DNA from: Fluviicola sp.
Lineage (GTDB): Bacteria; Bacteroidota; Bacteroidia; Flavobacteriales_D; Crocinitomicaceae
NCBI RefSeq assembly: GCF_039596395.1
Contig: NZ_JBCNJT010000002.1
Span: 558,001-622,000, forward strand
Length of the DNA stretch: 64,000 nucleotides
Direction: 5' to 3'
The position numbers were made by a program, and so were the translations under genes. The notes beneath the pieces were generated by a model, which was not told the DNA's origin, made no database searches, and was given only the letters and a program-made list of their open reading frames with translations. This document shows positions 29,803 to 38,055 of this stretch, in pieces; position 1 is the first letter of the stretch, and every line of letters starts with the position of its first letter.

Positions 29803-30777
29803 TTAAAATTCTTCATCCAAACTAAATGTTTGGTCTTCCTTGTTCGACATAACGCCTGATTTTTGGTATTCTGCCACGCGTTTTTCGAAGAAGTTGGTTT
29901 TTCCCTGGATAGAAATCATATCCATGAAGTCGAATGGGTTTGCCGTATTGAACACCTTTGGATTCCCAAGCTCTGTCAATAGTCGGTCAGCAACGAATTC
30001 AATGTATTGTGCCATCAGTTCTGCATTCATACCTATTAACTTCACAGGCAATGCATCCGTTACAAATTCCTTCTCGATCTCCACGGCATCCAGGATGATT
30101 TTCTGCACCTGGTCTTTGGACAATTGGTTCACCAAATGCTTCGTGTACAGCAAACAGGCAAAATCACAGTGCAAACCTTCGTCGCGGGAGATCAACTCAT
30201 TGGAGAACGATAATCCTGGCATCAAGCCGCGTTTTTTCAACCAGAAAATCGAACAGAATGAACCCGAGAAGAAGATTCCCTCTACAGCAGCGAATGCAAC
30301 TAATCGCTCTGCAAACGAACCGTTATCAATCCAGCGCAACGCCCAATCTGCCTTCTTGCGAACACAATCGATCGTATCCAATGCGTTGAATAAATGGTTC
30401 TTCTCTTTTTGATCTTTGATATAGGTATCAATTAACAGCGAGTAAGTCTCTGAATGGATGTTCTCCATCGCAACCTGGAAACCGTAAAAGAACTTTGCCT
30501 CGGTATATTGCACTTCAGCCAAAAAGTGCTCTGCCAGGTTTTCGTTCACGATTCCGTCAGACGCTGCGAAAAATGCCAAAACATGTTTGATGAAATGACG
30601 CTCGTCGTCATTCAGCTTCGTTTCCCAATCAATTAAATCCGGCGATAAATCAATTTCTTCTGCAGTCCAAAAACTTGCTTCTGCCTTCTTGTAAAAAGAC
30701 CAGATATCTTCATGTTGGATTGGAAACAACACGAATCTGTTTTTGTTTTCCGATAAGATTGGTTCTGCCTGTGCCAT
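29803..30777 (-). CDS. nrdB: Ribonucleoside-diphosphate reductase, beta subunit (class Ia)
   Basis: A 324-residue R2 subunit. Metal ligands are visible in [17 protein letters not shown] helices (the sequence reads [19 protein letters not shown], containing the Glu, His and radical Tyr), in [13 protein letters not shown] (Glu) and in [11 protein letters not shown] (Glu, His). It houses the diiron-tyrosyl radical that starts catalysis in NrdA. The C-terminal tail, ending QTFSLDEEF, is the peptide that docks to NrdA. Upstream is a 490-base gap with no other gene, so the nrdBA promoter is probably there, although no exact TAnnTTTG was found on this strand. Confidence 0.97.
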   Translation of the reverse strand: MAQAEPILSENKNRFVLFPIQHEDIWSFYKKAEASFWTAEEIDLSPDLIDWETKLNDDERHFIKHVLAFFAASDGIVNENLAEHFLAEVQYTEAKFFYGFQVAMENIHSETYSLLIDTYIKDQKEKNHLFNALDTIDCVRKKADWALRWIDNGSFAERLVAFAAVEGIFFSGSFCSIFWLKKRGLMPGLSFSNELISRDEGLHCDFACLLYTKHLVNQLSKDQVQKIILDAVEIEKEFVTDALPVKLIGMNAELMAQYIEFVADRLLTELGNPKVFNTANPFDFMDMISIQGKTNFFEKRVAEYQKSGVMSNKEDQTFSLDEEF

Positions 30778-31269
30778 TTTTTTAATTTGTTTTTTTAATT
30801 CCTGACATTCTATCGTCAGATTTTTTTAGTCAATAATTCCTATGCCATGGTCATTTCTAACCATAGATCAGTGGGTGTTGGTATTCAAATTTCAGTTAGT
30901 TTCCCCTTCAATGTTGTTGCGTGTGTTCAACAAGTTTTGTGCTCAAAGGGGCTTACAAAAATTGTCAAAATTCTTTCCTTTCACAATTAAAGAAATCCAC
31001 AATCGGTTGAGGTTTTCAACATCGCTACTTTGAAATCCTTTAACATGAACACTTAGCGAGTTTATCAACATCCCCTCTAAAGATATTCACAGTACAGAAT
31101 GTGCAATTCATCGAAGAATTATCCAGTTTCGTCCAACTTCAAGTGTATGAAGACTTTCAGTCGTGTTTCCTATAAAATTAGGTGGATTTTAAGTTGGTTT
31201 TTTTATTAGTTTTAAGAGGCTATTAACACCTTATTGTTGATAGTTGAGCAAAGCCAAATAGATACTACT
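30778..31269. other. Divergent nrdB/comF intergenic region
   Basis: 492 bases of AT-rich sequence. A 63-codon ORF at 30842-31033 has no homology I recognise and no good start context. A plausible -7-like TAGTTTTA lies at about 31208 before comF. I see no rRNA, tRNA or strong hairpin. NrdR-type boxes were looked for by eye and not convincingly found. Confidence 0.5.
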
Positions 31270-31989
31270 ATGTCACTAATTTCTTCGTCGAGTTTTAACA
31301 AATGGAAGCGCGATTTGCTCCATGTCCTCTATCCTCAAAACTGTCTTATTTGCCGGCACGAATTCAATCAGACTAAACTGGCTATTTGCCCCGTTTGTTT
31401 GAGCGAATTGGTTTACACCCATTTTGAGGATTACACCGGGGAAACGAACCTCGATAAATTGTTTTGGGGAAGGGTACAACTCGAAGGAACGTATGCTCTT
31501 TTGCGTTTCAAACAAGAAAATTCCACTCAGCAGATCCTGCACGAACTCAAATACAAAGACAACCCACAAGTCGGGAAACATTTCGGGAAAGAGATCGGAA
31601 CAAAGCTCAAAGGCCTGGCAAAGTTCTCCGATGTGGATGCATTGGTACCCGTTCCGCTCCACCCCAAAAAAGAGTTTGTTCGCGGCTATAACCAGGCGGA
31701 GATCATTTGCAAGGGCATTGCCGAAAGCAGCGGTGTCATGCTCCGGAAAGACCTGTTAAAACGCATTTCGTTTACCGAAAGCCAGACCAAAAAAGGAAAA
31801 TCCTCGCGCTGGGAGAATATGCAGAACCGGTTCAGGATCCAGGGAACAAAAAGCACCGGACTGAAACACCTGCTCGTTGTAGATGACGTGGTAACAACCG
31901 GCTCCACGCTCGAAACCTGCGTGAGAATACTCCGGGAAGAATTTCCCGATGCGAAGATCAGTATCGCGGTATTGGCAGTAGCAGAATAA
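31270..31989 (+). CDS. comF: ComF-family phosphoribosyltransferase-like protein
   Basis: A 239-residue protein from the ATG at 31270. An in-frame ATG 12 codons earlier at 31234 adds residues unlike the family. The N-terminal zinc-finger-like Cys cluster is present (CLICRHEF and CPVCLSEL), followed by the PRTase core ending in the PRPP-binding loop LLVVDDVVTTGSTLETC. LVPVPLHPKKEFVRGYNQAE is diagnostic of ComF. Family members take part in DNA uptake (competence) in naturally transformable bacteria; the enzymatic role is not settled. It stands alone on this strand. Confidence 0.93.
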   Translation: MSLISSSSFNKWKRDLLHVLYPQNCLICRHEFNQTKLAICPVCLSELVYTHFEDYTGETNLDKLFWGRVQLEGTYALLRFKQENSTQQILHELKYKDNPQVGKHFGKEIGTKLKGLAKFSDVDALVPVPLHPKKEFVRGYNQAEIICKGIAESSGVMLRKDLLKRISFTESQTKKGKSSRWENMQNRFRIQGTKSTGLKHLLVVDDVVTTGSTLETCVRILREEFPDAKISIAVLAVAE

Positions 31990-32068
31990 TGGAGAATGGA
32001 AAAATTGAAAAGAAGGGAAATCACCGATTTCGGCAAGACAAATAATAGCATGGTCGATTAAGTCTAAA

Positions 32069-32138
32069 AACTTTCAACTTTCAACTTTCAACTTTCACTT
32101 TTCACTTTTCACTTTTCACTTTTCACTTTTCACTTTTC
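32069..32138. repeat. Ten-unit heptamer tandem repeat
   Basis: Four copies of AACTTTC (32069-32096) run without a break into six copies of ACTTTTC (32097-32138), 70 bases in all. It lies between comF and the DUF1295 gene in a 207-base gap and contains no ORF. Slippage could make it length-variable. Confidence 0.9.
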
Positions 32139-32196
32139 AATTGATTATTTTTCCATTTTGAATTCATCCTTTTGAATTAAATAGTACCTTTCACGC

Positions 32197-33120
32197 ATGT
32201 TAATTACTATACTTATCCTCTTGCTGACTCTGGTCGTAGTGCCATTGATGTCGTTCTATTTCGGAACTCCTTTAAATCCCCTTCAATCTGAAGTGCTTAC
32301 GGAAATGAGTATCGTCCTTGCAGTGGTGACCGGTGTTTGTTTCCTGCTCGGAGAAATTACCCGCAACAACTCACAGATCGACAAGATCTGGAGCATCATC
32401 CCCATCTATTATGTGTGGCATGTGGCCTACGCCGGCGATTTTGCCCCGCGCTTAATACTGATGGCTGTTGTGGTTACGATCTGGGGAGTGCGCCTCACCT
32501 ACAACTTTGCACGAAGAGGTGCTTATCAATGGAAATTCTGGACAGGTGAAGAAGATTACCGCTGGGAAGTGCTGCGCCAAAAACCCGGTTTCAACAACAA
32601 GTTTGTTTGGATGCTTTTCAACTTGTTTTTTATCTGTTCTTATCAAAATACACTGATCTTTTTATTCACCCTTCCGGTATTGACCGGTTTGGGAGACGGT
32701 GCACCGGCTGCCATTCAAATCTGGGACTGGGTGATCGCAGTGGCAATCATTGCCGCGGTAGTCGTGGAGTTTATAGCCGATCAGCAGCAATACGATTTTC
32801 AAACGGAAAAACACCGACGAATCAAAGCCGGGGAAAACCTGGGGCCTTACTCCAAAGGATTTGTGGATACGGGCTTGTGGGCAATTGTCCGTCACCCGAA
32901 TTACGCCATGGAACAAACGGTTTGGGTCTTGTTCTACGGATTCAGCATCGTTGCAACAGGCGAATGGATCAACTGGTCCATGGCGGGTTGCCTGCTTTTA
33001 ATTGTCCTGTTCAAAGGTAGCTCCGACTTCTCCGAAGCACTCTCCGCAGAGAAATACCCGGATTATACGAACTATCAGCGAAAAGTACCGCGGTTCATCC
33101 CGTTTACCAAGTTCAAATAA
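32197..33120 (+). CDS. DUF1295 membrane protein (steroid 5-alpha-reductase/ICMT-like fold)
   Basis: A protein of 307 residues with seven or so hydrophobic segments, starting MLITILILLLTLVVVPLMSF. The DUF1295 core is visible: SQIDKIWSIIPIYYVWHVAY, GVRLTYNFARRG, GLWAIVRHPNYAMEQTVW (the conserved RHPNY that binds NADPH in the 5-alpha-reductase superfamily) and KYPDYTNYQRKVPRFIP at the end. It is predicted to be an integral inner-membrane reductase or methyltransferase acting on lipid-like substrates, otherwise uncharacterised. It is followed by the FAD oxidoreductase gene after 71 bases. Confidence 0.88.
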   Translation: MLITILILLLTLVVVPLMSFYFGTPLNPLQSEVLTEMSIVLAVVTGVCFLLGEITRNNSQIDKIWSIIPIYYVWHVAYAGDFAPRLILMAVVVTIWGVRLTYNFARRGAYQWKFWTGEEDYRWEVLRQKPGFNNKFVWMLFNLFFICSYQNTLIFLFTLPVLTGLGDGAPAAIQIWDWVIAVAIIAAVVVEFIADQQQYDFQTEKHRRIKAGENLGPYSKGFVDTGLWAIVRHPNYAMEQTVWVLFYGFSIVATGEWINWSMAGCLLLIVLFKGSSDFSEALSAEKYPDYTNYQRKVPRFIPFTKFK

Positions 33121-33156
33121 TAGGTTCAAGTGTTCAATTGAAACCTTTTGAAACCC

Positions 33157-33187
33157 TTTGAACTCTTTAAACTTTTAAACATCTTTG
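33157..33187 (+). promoter_or_regulatory. Promoter of the FAD oxidoreductase gene; possibly leaderless mRNA
   Basis: TTTG (33157-33160), exactly 19 bases, then CATCTTTG (33180-33187, one mismatch to TAnnTTTG). The ATG at 33192 begins only 4 bases later, so the transcript would start at or very near the start codon. Confidence 0.5.
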
Positions 33188-33191
33188 CACC

Positions 33192-34238
33192 ATGAAGATC
33201 TTAGTTGTAGGAAGTGGTGTTGCCGGAATTTGCTTAACGCATGAATTGCTTCAGGCCGGTTGTGAGGTGGTGTTGATCGATAACGACAAAAATGCTTCTT
33301 CTGTCGTTGCTGCAGGAATTATCAATCCGCTGGTATTCCGGCGCATGACCCTGAGCTGGCGCGTTTCGGAGCTCGTTCCTTTTGCCCGTAAAAAATATAC
33401 TGAACTGGAACAGCTGACCGGGAATTCGTTTTTCCATCCGTTGGTCATCCGCCGCTTGTTTGCATCCGAACAGGAACTCGGATTCTGGAAAACCAAACAG
33501 GAACTTCCGGAGTTTTCGGAATATATGGAAACCTTAACGGAAGACGACCTGAACTTCCCGCTGGAACAAAATACCTTTGGAACAGGCCGGGTCAAACAGG
33601 CTTCTTACATCGATACGAATGCCTTTATCGGGGCAAATCTGGCGTATTTCCAATCGAAAGGAATCCTTTTCCGCGAAACCTTCGATCACGGCGAACTAAA
33701 CGCCGGGCAGGCTATTTATAAAGGACACTCTTACGACTTCATTGTTTTTGCAGAAGGAAAAGATGCCCGGTACAACCCGCTTTTCTCATACCTGCCATTG
33801 CAGCAAACAAAAGGCGAATTGCTCACCATCGAATCCACCGGAATCTATGCGAAAGAATCCCTCAACCGCAAGTGCTTCCTCCTTCCTTTGGGAAATAACC
33901 GCTTCAAAGTGGGTTCCACCTACGCCTGGGATACAGACGATACCATTCCCACGGAAGCAGGCAAACAGGCCATCGCTGAGAATTTGAAATCGGTCACTTC
34001 CGAAGCCTATACCATTGTGGAACACAAAGCCGGGGTTCGCCCCACAGTTCCAGACCGCAGGCCGCTCATGGGCTTACATCCCGACTATCCGAAAATGGTG
34101 ATCGCAAACGGACTGGGTACGAAAGGCTATATGATTGCACCGCTATTGATGCACGAATTGGCCAATCACCTGCTGAAAGGAACGGAACTGAACGCCGAAT
34201 CACACATCAGCCGGTTTCCGTACACTAGGCATTCTTAA
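33192..34238 (+). CDS. FAD-dependent oxidoreductase, DAO family
   Basis: A protein of 348 residues. The N-terminal dinucleotide-binding motif VVGSGVAGICLTHELLQAGCEVVLID (GxGxxG, residues 4-30) is followed by AAGIINPLVFRRM. A C-terminal KAGVRPTVPDRRPLMGLHP and IANGLGTKGYMIAP are typical of glycine oxidase / MnmC-C-like D-amino-acid oxidases. It is predicted to oxidise an amine using FAD; the substrate is not clear. The gene is convergent with the antiporter gene and overlaps it by 14 bases around the palindrome ATTCTTAAGAAT. Confidence 0.9.
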   Translation: MKILVVGSGVAGICLTHELLQAGCEVVLIDNDKNASSVVAAGIINPLVFRRMTLSWRVSELVPFARKKYTELEQLTGNSFFHPLVIRRLFASEQELGFWKTKQELPEFSEYMETLTEDDLNFPLEQNTFGTGRVKQASYIDTNAFIGANLAYFQSKGILFRETFDHGELNAGQAIYKGHSYDFIVFAEGKDARYNPLFSYLPLQQTKGELLTIESTGIYAKESLNRKCFLLPLGNNRFKVGSTYAWDTDDTIPTEAGKQAIAENLKSVTSEAYTIVEHKAGVRPTVPDRRPLMGLHPDYPKMVIANGLGTKGYMIAPLLMHELANHLLKGTELNAESHISRFPYTRHS

Positions 34239-36447
34239 GAATATCGCGCAGGTAAATCCGGATCCTCCTGTTCGAACCAACGATCCAGATCACGTCATCG
34301 GCTTCAAAAGCCATATCCGGGTCTGGGTTCACAATGCGGTTGTCATCGCGCTCCAGGCCCACCACAATTCCGTGACACATTTCCCGCATCCGGGAGTGCC
34401 TGATCGTTTGCCCGATCAGGCCGGAATCTTCCGGGATCGAGAAGGAATGCAGTCCTACCTGCGAGGTATCCGATTTGGAGTCAATCTTTGCCTCCGAAAT
34501 CGTAATGTGGTTCTTAAAATCTGCCAGTTGTTCATCCGTCCCGATCACAGAAATCACATCGTTCGGGTACAGGATCGTTTCCTGCCTCGGAATATTAATC
34601 GTTTGGTTTCCGCGTTCAATGATCACGATATTAACCCCGAAAGTTTCACGCAATTTCATCGTACTCAGCGGCAAACCGATAATCGGGGAACGCGCATCGA
34701 GTGTAAAGGTCGTTAAGTGGGAATCCCACGGCGCCAGGTAATTTTTTTCCTTTTGTGCCCGTTCGCGGTCATTCAGGTTAAGCAGGAAACGGGTTTCGAT
34801 CCGCCCGTAAAAGCGCTTGATCCGGTTCCTCTGGGTGATAAAAAACACCGTGCTTACAAGTACTCCCAGGAATGCGGCCAATGGCGAGTAGTATTTCGCA
34901 AAGACAAATCCCACGAAGAAAATTGCCAGTGCGATCCGTGAAATGATCAAAGCCAAAAGCGGCCCGCGGTACAAAGGCCGCATCCAGATATTCGCATACG
35001 TCTGCGAAGGCCCGCGCCGCAGGGCAAGTGCATACAGGAACGGGGCTATCAGTAATAAGGTCAGCGAAACAATAAACAGGTCCTTCCACTCACTTTCTTC
35101 GAAAAACGGCGCCAAAAAGCGGTCAGCCAATAAAATAATGCTGATAATCACCACCGAAAAAATAACCGTATTGATCAGGTAAAAACGGATCAGCTTTTTC
35201 CAGTCACTGGCCTCCGTCACCTGTTGCGTTCCCTGGCTGTACTTATACAAACGGTTCTTCCACTTCACCGGCATTTTCGCCGTCACCCAATCCGACATCC
35301 TGGCCGAAAAACCAATCATATAAGGTGTCGTAAACGTCGTGATCACCGAAACAGCCACCGCTACCGGGTACAGGAAATCGCTGGTCACATTCAGCGTTAC
35401 ACCCAAAGTTGCTATAATGAACGAAAATTCACCGATCTGCGACAAACTCATCCCGGTTTGCACCGCTACCTTAATCGGTTGTCCGGCAAACAACGCACCA
35501 ATCGTTGCAAAAATCGGCTTCCCAACCAAAAGTACCACTGTAGAAATTGCGATCGGAAGGGCATATTCCACCAGCATATCCGGGTCGAGCAGCATTCCCA
35601 CCGAAACAAAGAAAATTGCCCCGAACAAGTCCTTCACCGATTGCACCAGGTGTTCGATCTTCTCCACTTTAGGCGTTTCCGCCAAAATAGAACCCATAAT
35701 AAAAGCTCCCAGTGCAGGCGAAAACCCGGCTTCCGCGGAAAGTACCACCATCAAGAAACACAGCGATAAAGACAGCACCAGCAAGGTCTCATCGTTCAGG
35801 TATTTTTTCAGTTGTTTGAAAAGGGTCGGCAGGAAAAAAATCCCCGAAACAAACCACAAAACCAGGAAGAAAATCAGTTTCACGATCGAAAAGATCATGT
35901 CAATTCCCTGGAACGAGCGGCTGATCGAAACCGTGGATAAGATCACCATCAAAACAACAGCCACCAAATCCTCTATAATAAGTGCCCCCAGTACGATCCC
36001 CGCAAATTTCTGGCTCTTCACACCCAATTCGTCAAACGCCCGGAAGATAATGGTCGTGGAAGCAATACTCAGGATTCCGCCCATAAACAAGCTATCCATC
36101 GTATTCCAGCCCAGGATCACTCCCACATTATACCCGATCAGGAAAGTCATCCCAACTCCCATCAGGGAAGTAATCACGGCCACATTTCCCACTTTAAGCA
36201 ATTTCTTGAAACTGAATTCAAGTCCCAAACCAAACAACAGGAAGATCACACCGATCTCCGCCCAGGTCTTGATCCCTTCGGATTCCACCACCGTCGGGAA
36301 GAAGTTGAAATAAGGCCCCACCACCACCCCGGCAAGGATGTACCCGAGAACAACCGGTTGACGCAACATCTTAAAGATGATCGTCATAACAGCCGCTGCA
36401 CCCAAAATAAGTGCCAAATCGATAATTAACTCCGGAACATGCCCCAT
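34225..36447 (-). CDS. Kef-type cation:proton antiporter with two RCK_C domains
   Basis: A 740-residue protein. Residues about 8-390 form the 12-13 helix Na+/H+ exchanger domain (MKMLRQPVVLGYILAGVVVG-like segment, LLFGLGLEFSF, ASTTIIFRAFDELGVKSQKFAGIVLGALIIEDLVAVVLM with the conserved Glu-Asp pair). About 410-540 are extra helices. The cytosolic C-terminus has two TrkA_C/RCK_C modules (ETFGVNIVIIERGNQTINIP ... NDVISVIGT near 585-640, and GLIGQTIRHSRMREMCHGIV ... ADDVIWIVGSN near 665-735). There is no RCK_N Rossmann NAD-binding domain, unlike KefB/KefC. It probably exchanges K+ or Na+ for protons across the inner membrane under ligand control. Confidence 0.9.
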   Translation of the reverse strand: MGHVPELIIDLALILGAAAVMTIIFKMLRQPVVLGYILAGVVVGPYFNFFPTVVESEGIKTWAEIGVIFLLFGLGLEFSFKKLLKVGNVAVITSLMGVGMTFLIGYNVGVILGWNTMDSLFMGGILSIASTTIIFRAFDELGVKSQKFAGIVLGALIIEDLVAVVLMVILSTVSISRSFQGIDMIFSIVKLIFFLVLWFVSGIFFLPTLFKQLKKYLNDETLLVLSLSLCFLMVVLSAEAGFSPALGAFIMGSILAETPKVEKIEHLVQSVKDLFGAIFFVSVGMLLDPDMLVEYALPIAISTVVLLVGKPIFATIGALFAGQPIKVAVQTGMSLSQIGEFSFIIATLGVTLNVTSDFLYPVAVAVSVITTFTTPYMIGFSARMSDWVTAKMPVKWKNRLYKYSQGTQQVTEASDWKKLIRFYLINTVIFSVVIISIILLADRFLAPFFEESEWKDLFIVSLTLLLIAPFLYALALRRGPSQTYANIWMRPLYRGPLLALIISRIALAIFFVGFVFAKYYSPLAAFLGVLVSTVFFITQRNRIKRFYGRIETRFLLNLNDRERAQKEKNYLAPWDSHLTTFTLDARSPIIGLPLSTMKLRETFGVNIVIIERGNQTINIPRQETILYPNDVISVIGTDEQLADFKNHITISEAKIDSKSDTSQVGLHSFSIPEDSGLIGQTIRHSRMREMCHGIVVGLERDDNRIVNPDPDMAFEADDVIWIVGSNRRIRIYLRDILKNA

Positions 36448-36788
36448 GAAACTGGTTTTGCGGTTTAACTAAGAAACCAATTTGTGATGATGCCTAAAAT
36501 TAACAAAAATGCCCCGTTTTCGGATTAAAATCGCATTAAAACAGCCAAAAAATGAAAAAACAACGGGAAAATCATTCAAAAAGAACACGTAGTTTTTTGG
36601 ATCCCTGTAGGGACGAAAAATTTTTCGTCCCTACAGAATTTTCAATCATGCACCTTCCCACCCCTTCTCCACGTCATAGTTCCGGGTAAAAATTCCCGTT
36701 TCGGGCACTTTTTAAAAAAATTTATCGGCTTCATGCAGCGAAAACGGGTTTTCGTTCTCTACTAAGAAGAACACCTTAAAAAACAAAT
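36448..36788. other. Divergent intergenic region with a palindromic repeat
   Basis: 341 bases between the divergent antiporter and lipoprotein genes. Apart from the palindrome at 36605-36636 I see nothing recognisable. Confidence 0.6.
36605..36636. repeat. Perfect 32-bp palindrome (REP-like)
   Basis: CTGTAGGGACGAAAAA (36605-36620) is followed directly by its exact reverse complement TTTTTCGTCCCTACAG (36621-36636). The ends (TGTAGGGACG / CGTCCCTACA) resemble the arms of the repeats near 27208, suggesting a dispersed family. Confidence 0.8.
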
Positions 36789-37430
36789 ATGAAAACAACA
36801 CTTTTAAAACCCTTAGCTGCTTCGGCAGCAGTTATTTTACTGGCAATCGCCTGTAAAAAACAAAACCCCGCTACTCCAATCAACAAAAACACCACGGAAG
36901 AAACACCTTGCAGCTTTTGTTTTGGCGATATGCTGGAAGTGGGCACCAACAACCTCATCATTGCAACGCCCTATGCACAGCAGGTGCCTTTCCTGATAGA
37001 TGGTCAAATGGTAGGTCCAAGCCCCATTGTTCATGAAACGCCCAACGGGTTCTACGGTTACCAGGGCGGTGTGTCCATCGCCTTCAACAGTGCAAACATG
37101 CTCGCCTGCGTGTCCAACAAAATCACCTTTGTGCACGCCCGCTTTGCGAGTAATACAAATCCCCACCCTTCATTGGTAAATGTGCAGTTCCCGGGAACCC
37201 CGCTGATCTCCACTACTCCCGATTCCCTGAATCATTTCCTGAATCCTTATGGCTACACGGTAGAGCGCTATTTCCAGCCGGGAACGGTCTTCATGTCGCA
37301 AACACCGGGTGAAACCTTTGCAGGAGTGGTCGATTCCATCATCATCCGCGGGCCGGAATTTGAAACGGTAACCGTGGGTGCAAACCTCTTCGAATCCGAA
37401 TTGCGCAGCATCTGTGTGGCACACGAATAA
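36789..37430 (+). CDS. Hypothetical lipoprotein
   Basis: A 213-residue protein with a lipoprotein-type signal (SAAVILLAIAC, Cys22, followed by KKQ). The mature part is beta-rich with no motif I know (VGTNNLIIATPYAQQVPFLI, VHETPNGFYGYQGGVSIAF). A cysteine pair (CSFCFGDM) sits near residue 41. It is followed after 88 bases by the ECF sigma factor gene. An imperfect hairpin (37450-37476) lies between them, so it may or may not share its transcript. Function unknown. Confidence 0.75.
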   Translation: MKTTLLKPLAASAAVILLAIACKKQNPATPINKNTTEETPCSFCFGDMLEVGTNNLIIATPYAQQVPFLIDGQMVGPSPIVHETPNGFYGYQGGVSIAFNSANMLACVSNKITFVHARFASNTNPHPSLVNVQFPGTPLISTTPDSLNHFLNPYGYTVERYFQPGTVFMSQTPGETFAGVVDSIIIRGPEFETVTVGANLFESELRSICVAHE

Positions 37431-37449
37431 TTATCCATTCCTGAAACCC

Positions 37450-37476
37450 GGGAGAATGTGCCGCGGCAGGTTCTCC
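37450..37476 (+). terminator. Hairpin after the lipoprotein gene
   Basis: GGGAGAA (37450-37456) pairs with TTCTCCC (37470-37476), and TGCC with GGCA inside. There is no T-run, so it is a weak terminator or an mRNA-end structure at best. Confidence 0.4.
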
Positions 37477-37518
37477 CACATTTAGCTACAAAGTGTTACA
37501 CAAAGTAGTACCATTCCT

Positions 37519-38055
37519 TTGAAATTCAAATCAGTAGATAGCGCGCTAGTGGTGTTCCTGGATTCACGCGATCCCGGGGCATTCAGCGCGCTCTATCAAT
37601 TCCTGTCCCCGAAGTTGTATTACGTCTGTCTCCGCTACCTCAAAAACGATGCGGATGCACAGGATGCCCTGCAGGAAACCTTTGTAACAGCCTACCGGAA
37701 AATCGAATCCTTCAGCGGGCAGGGCAGCTTTGAAGGCTGGATGCGAAGAATCGCCGTTAACCAATGTTTATCCAGGCTGCGCATCGACAAAAGGCAACTG
37801 GAATCGGAAAGTGTTGAAGGCTACCAGGTCATTTCGGAAGAAGACGATTACTGGCAGAAAGAAGAAACGGAAGCACGCTTATTACTGGCATTGAAAGCAC
37901 TTCCGGATGGGTACCGCACCATCCTGAACCTGGCAGTACTGGAAGATTATTCGCACCGCGAAATTGCCGGGTTGCTGAATATTACGGAAAGCACCTCCCG
38001 CTCTCAGCTCATGAGGGCAAAAGCCGCATTGAAACTTAAACTGGAACAGTTATGA
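37519..38055 (+). CDS. ECF-type RNA polymerase sigma factor
   Basis: A 178-residue sigma-70 family protein. Region 2 is seen as FSALYQFLSPKLYYVCLRYL and DAQDALQETFVTAYRKIESF, and region 4 as ALPDGYRTILNLAVLEDYSHREIAGLLNITESTSRSQLMRAK, a helix-turn-helix for the -35 element. Regions 1 and 3 are absent, as in ECF factors. The frame starts at TTG (37519); GTG codons at 37549 and 37552 are alternatives, so the exact start is uncertain. Its stop overlaps the next gene by four bases (ATGA), the standard coupling of a sigma factor to its regulator. Confidence 0.9.
   Translation: MKFKSVDSALVVFLDSRDPGAFSALYQFLSPKLYYVCLRYLKNDADAQDALQETFVTAYRKIESFSGQGSFEGWMRRIAVNQCLSRLRIDKRQLESESVEGYQVISEEDDYWQKEETEARLLLALKALPDGYRTILNLAVLEDYSHREIAGLLNITESTSRSQLMRAKAALKLKLEQL

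Noticed and set aside
30842..31033. 63-codon ORF between nrdB and comF
   Set aside because: No ribosome binding site, no motif, low-complexity context.
32069..32138. Possible CRISPR array
   Set aside because: The units are 7 bases, contiguous and without spacers, and no cas genes are present.
35339..36313. Long plus-strand ORF of 324 codons antisense to the antiporter gene
   Set aside because: It lies fully inside a gene with clear family motifs; its product is Thr/Ile/Ser-rich without any recognisable domain, as expected for the opposite strand of a membrane protein gene.
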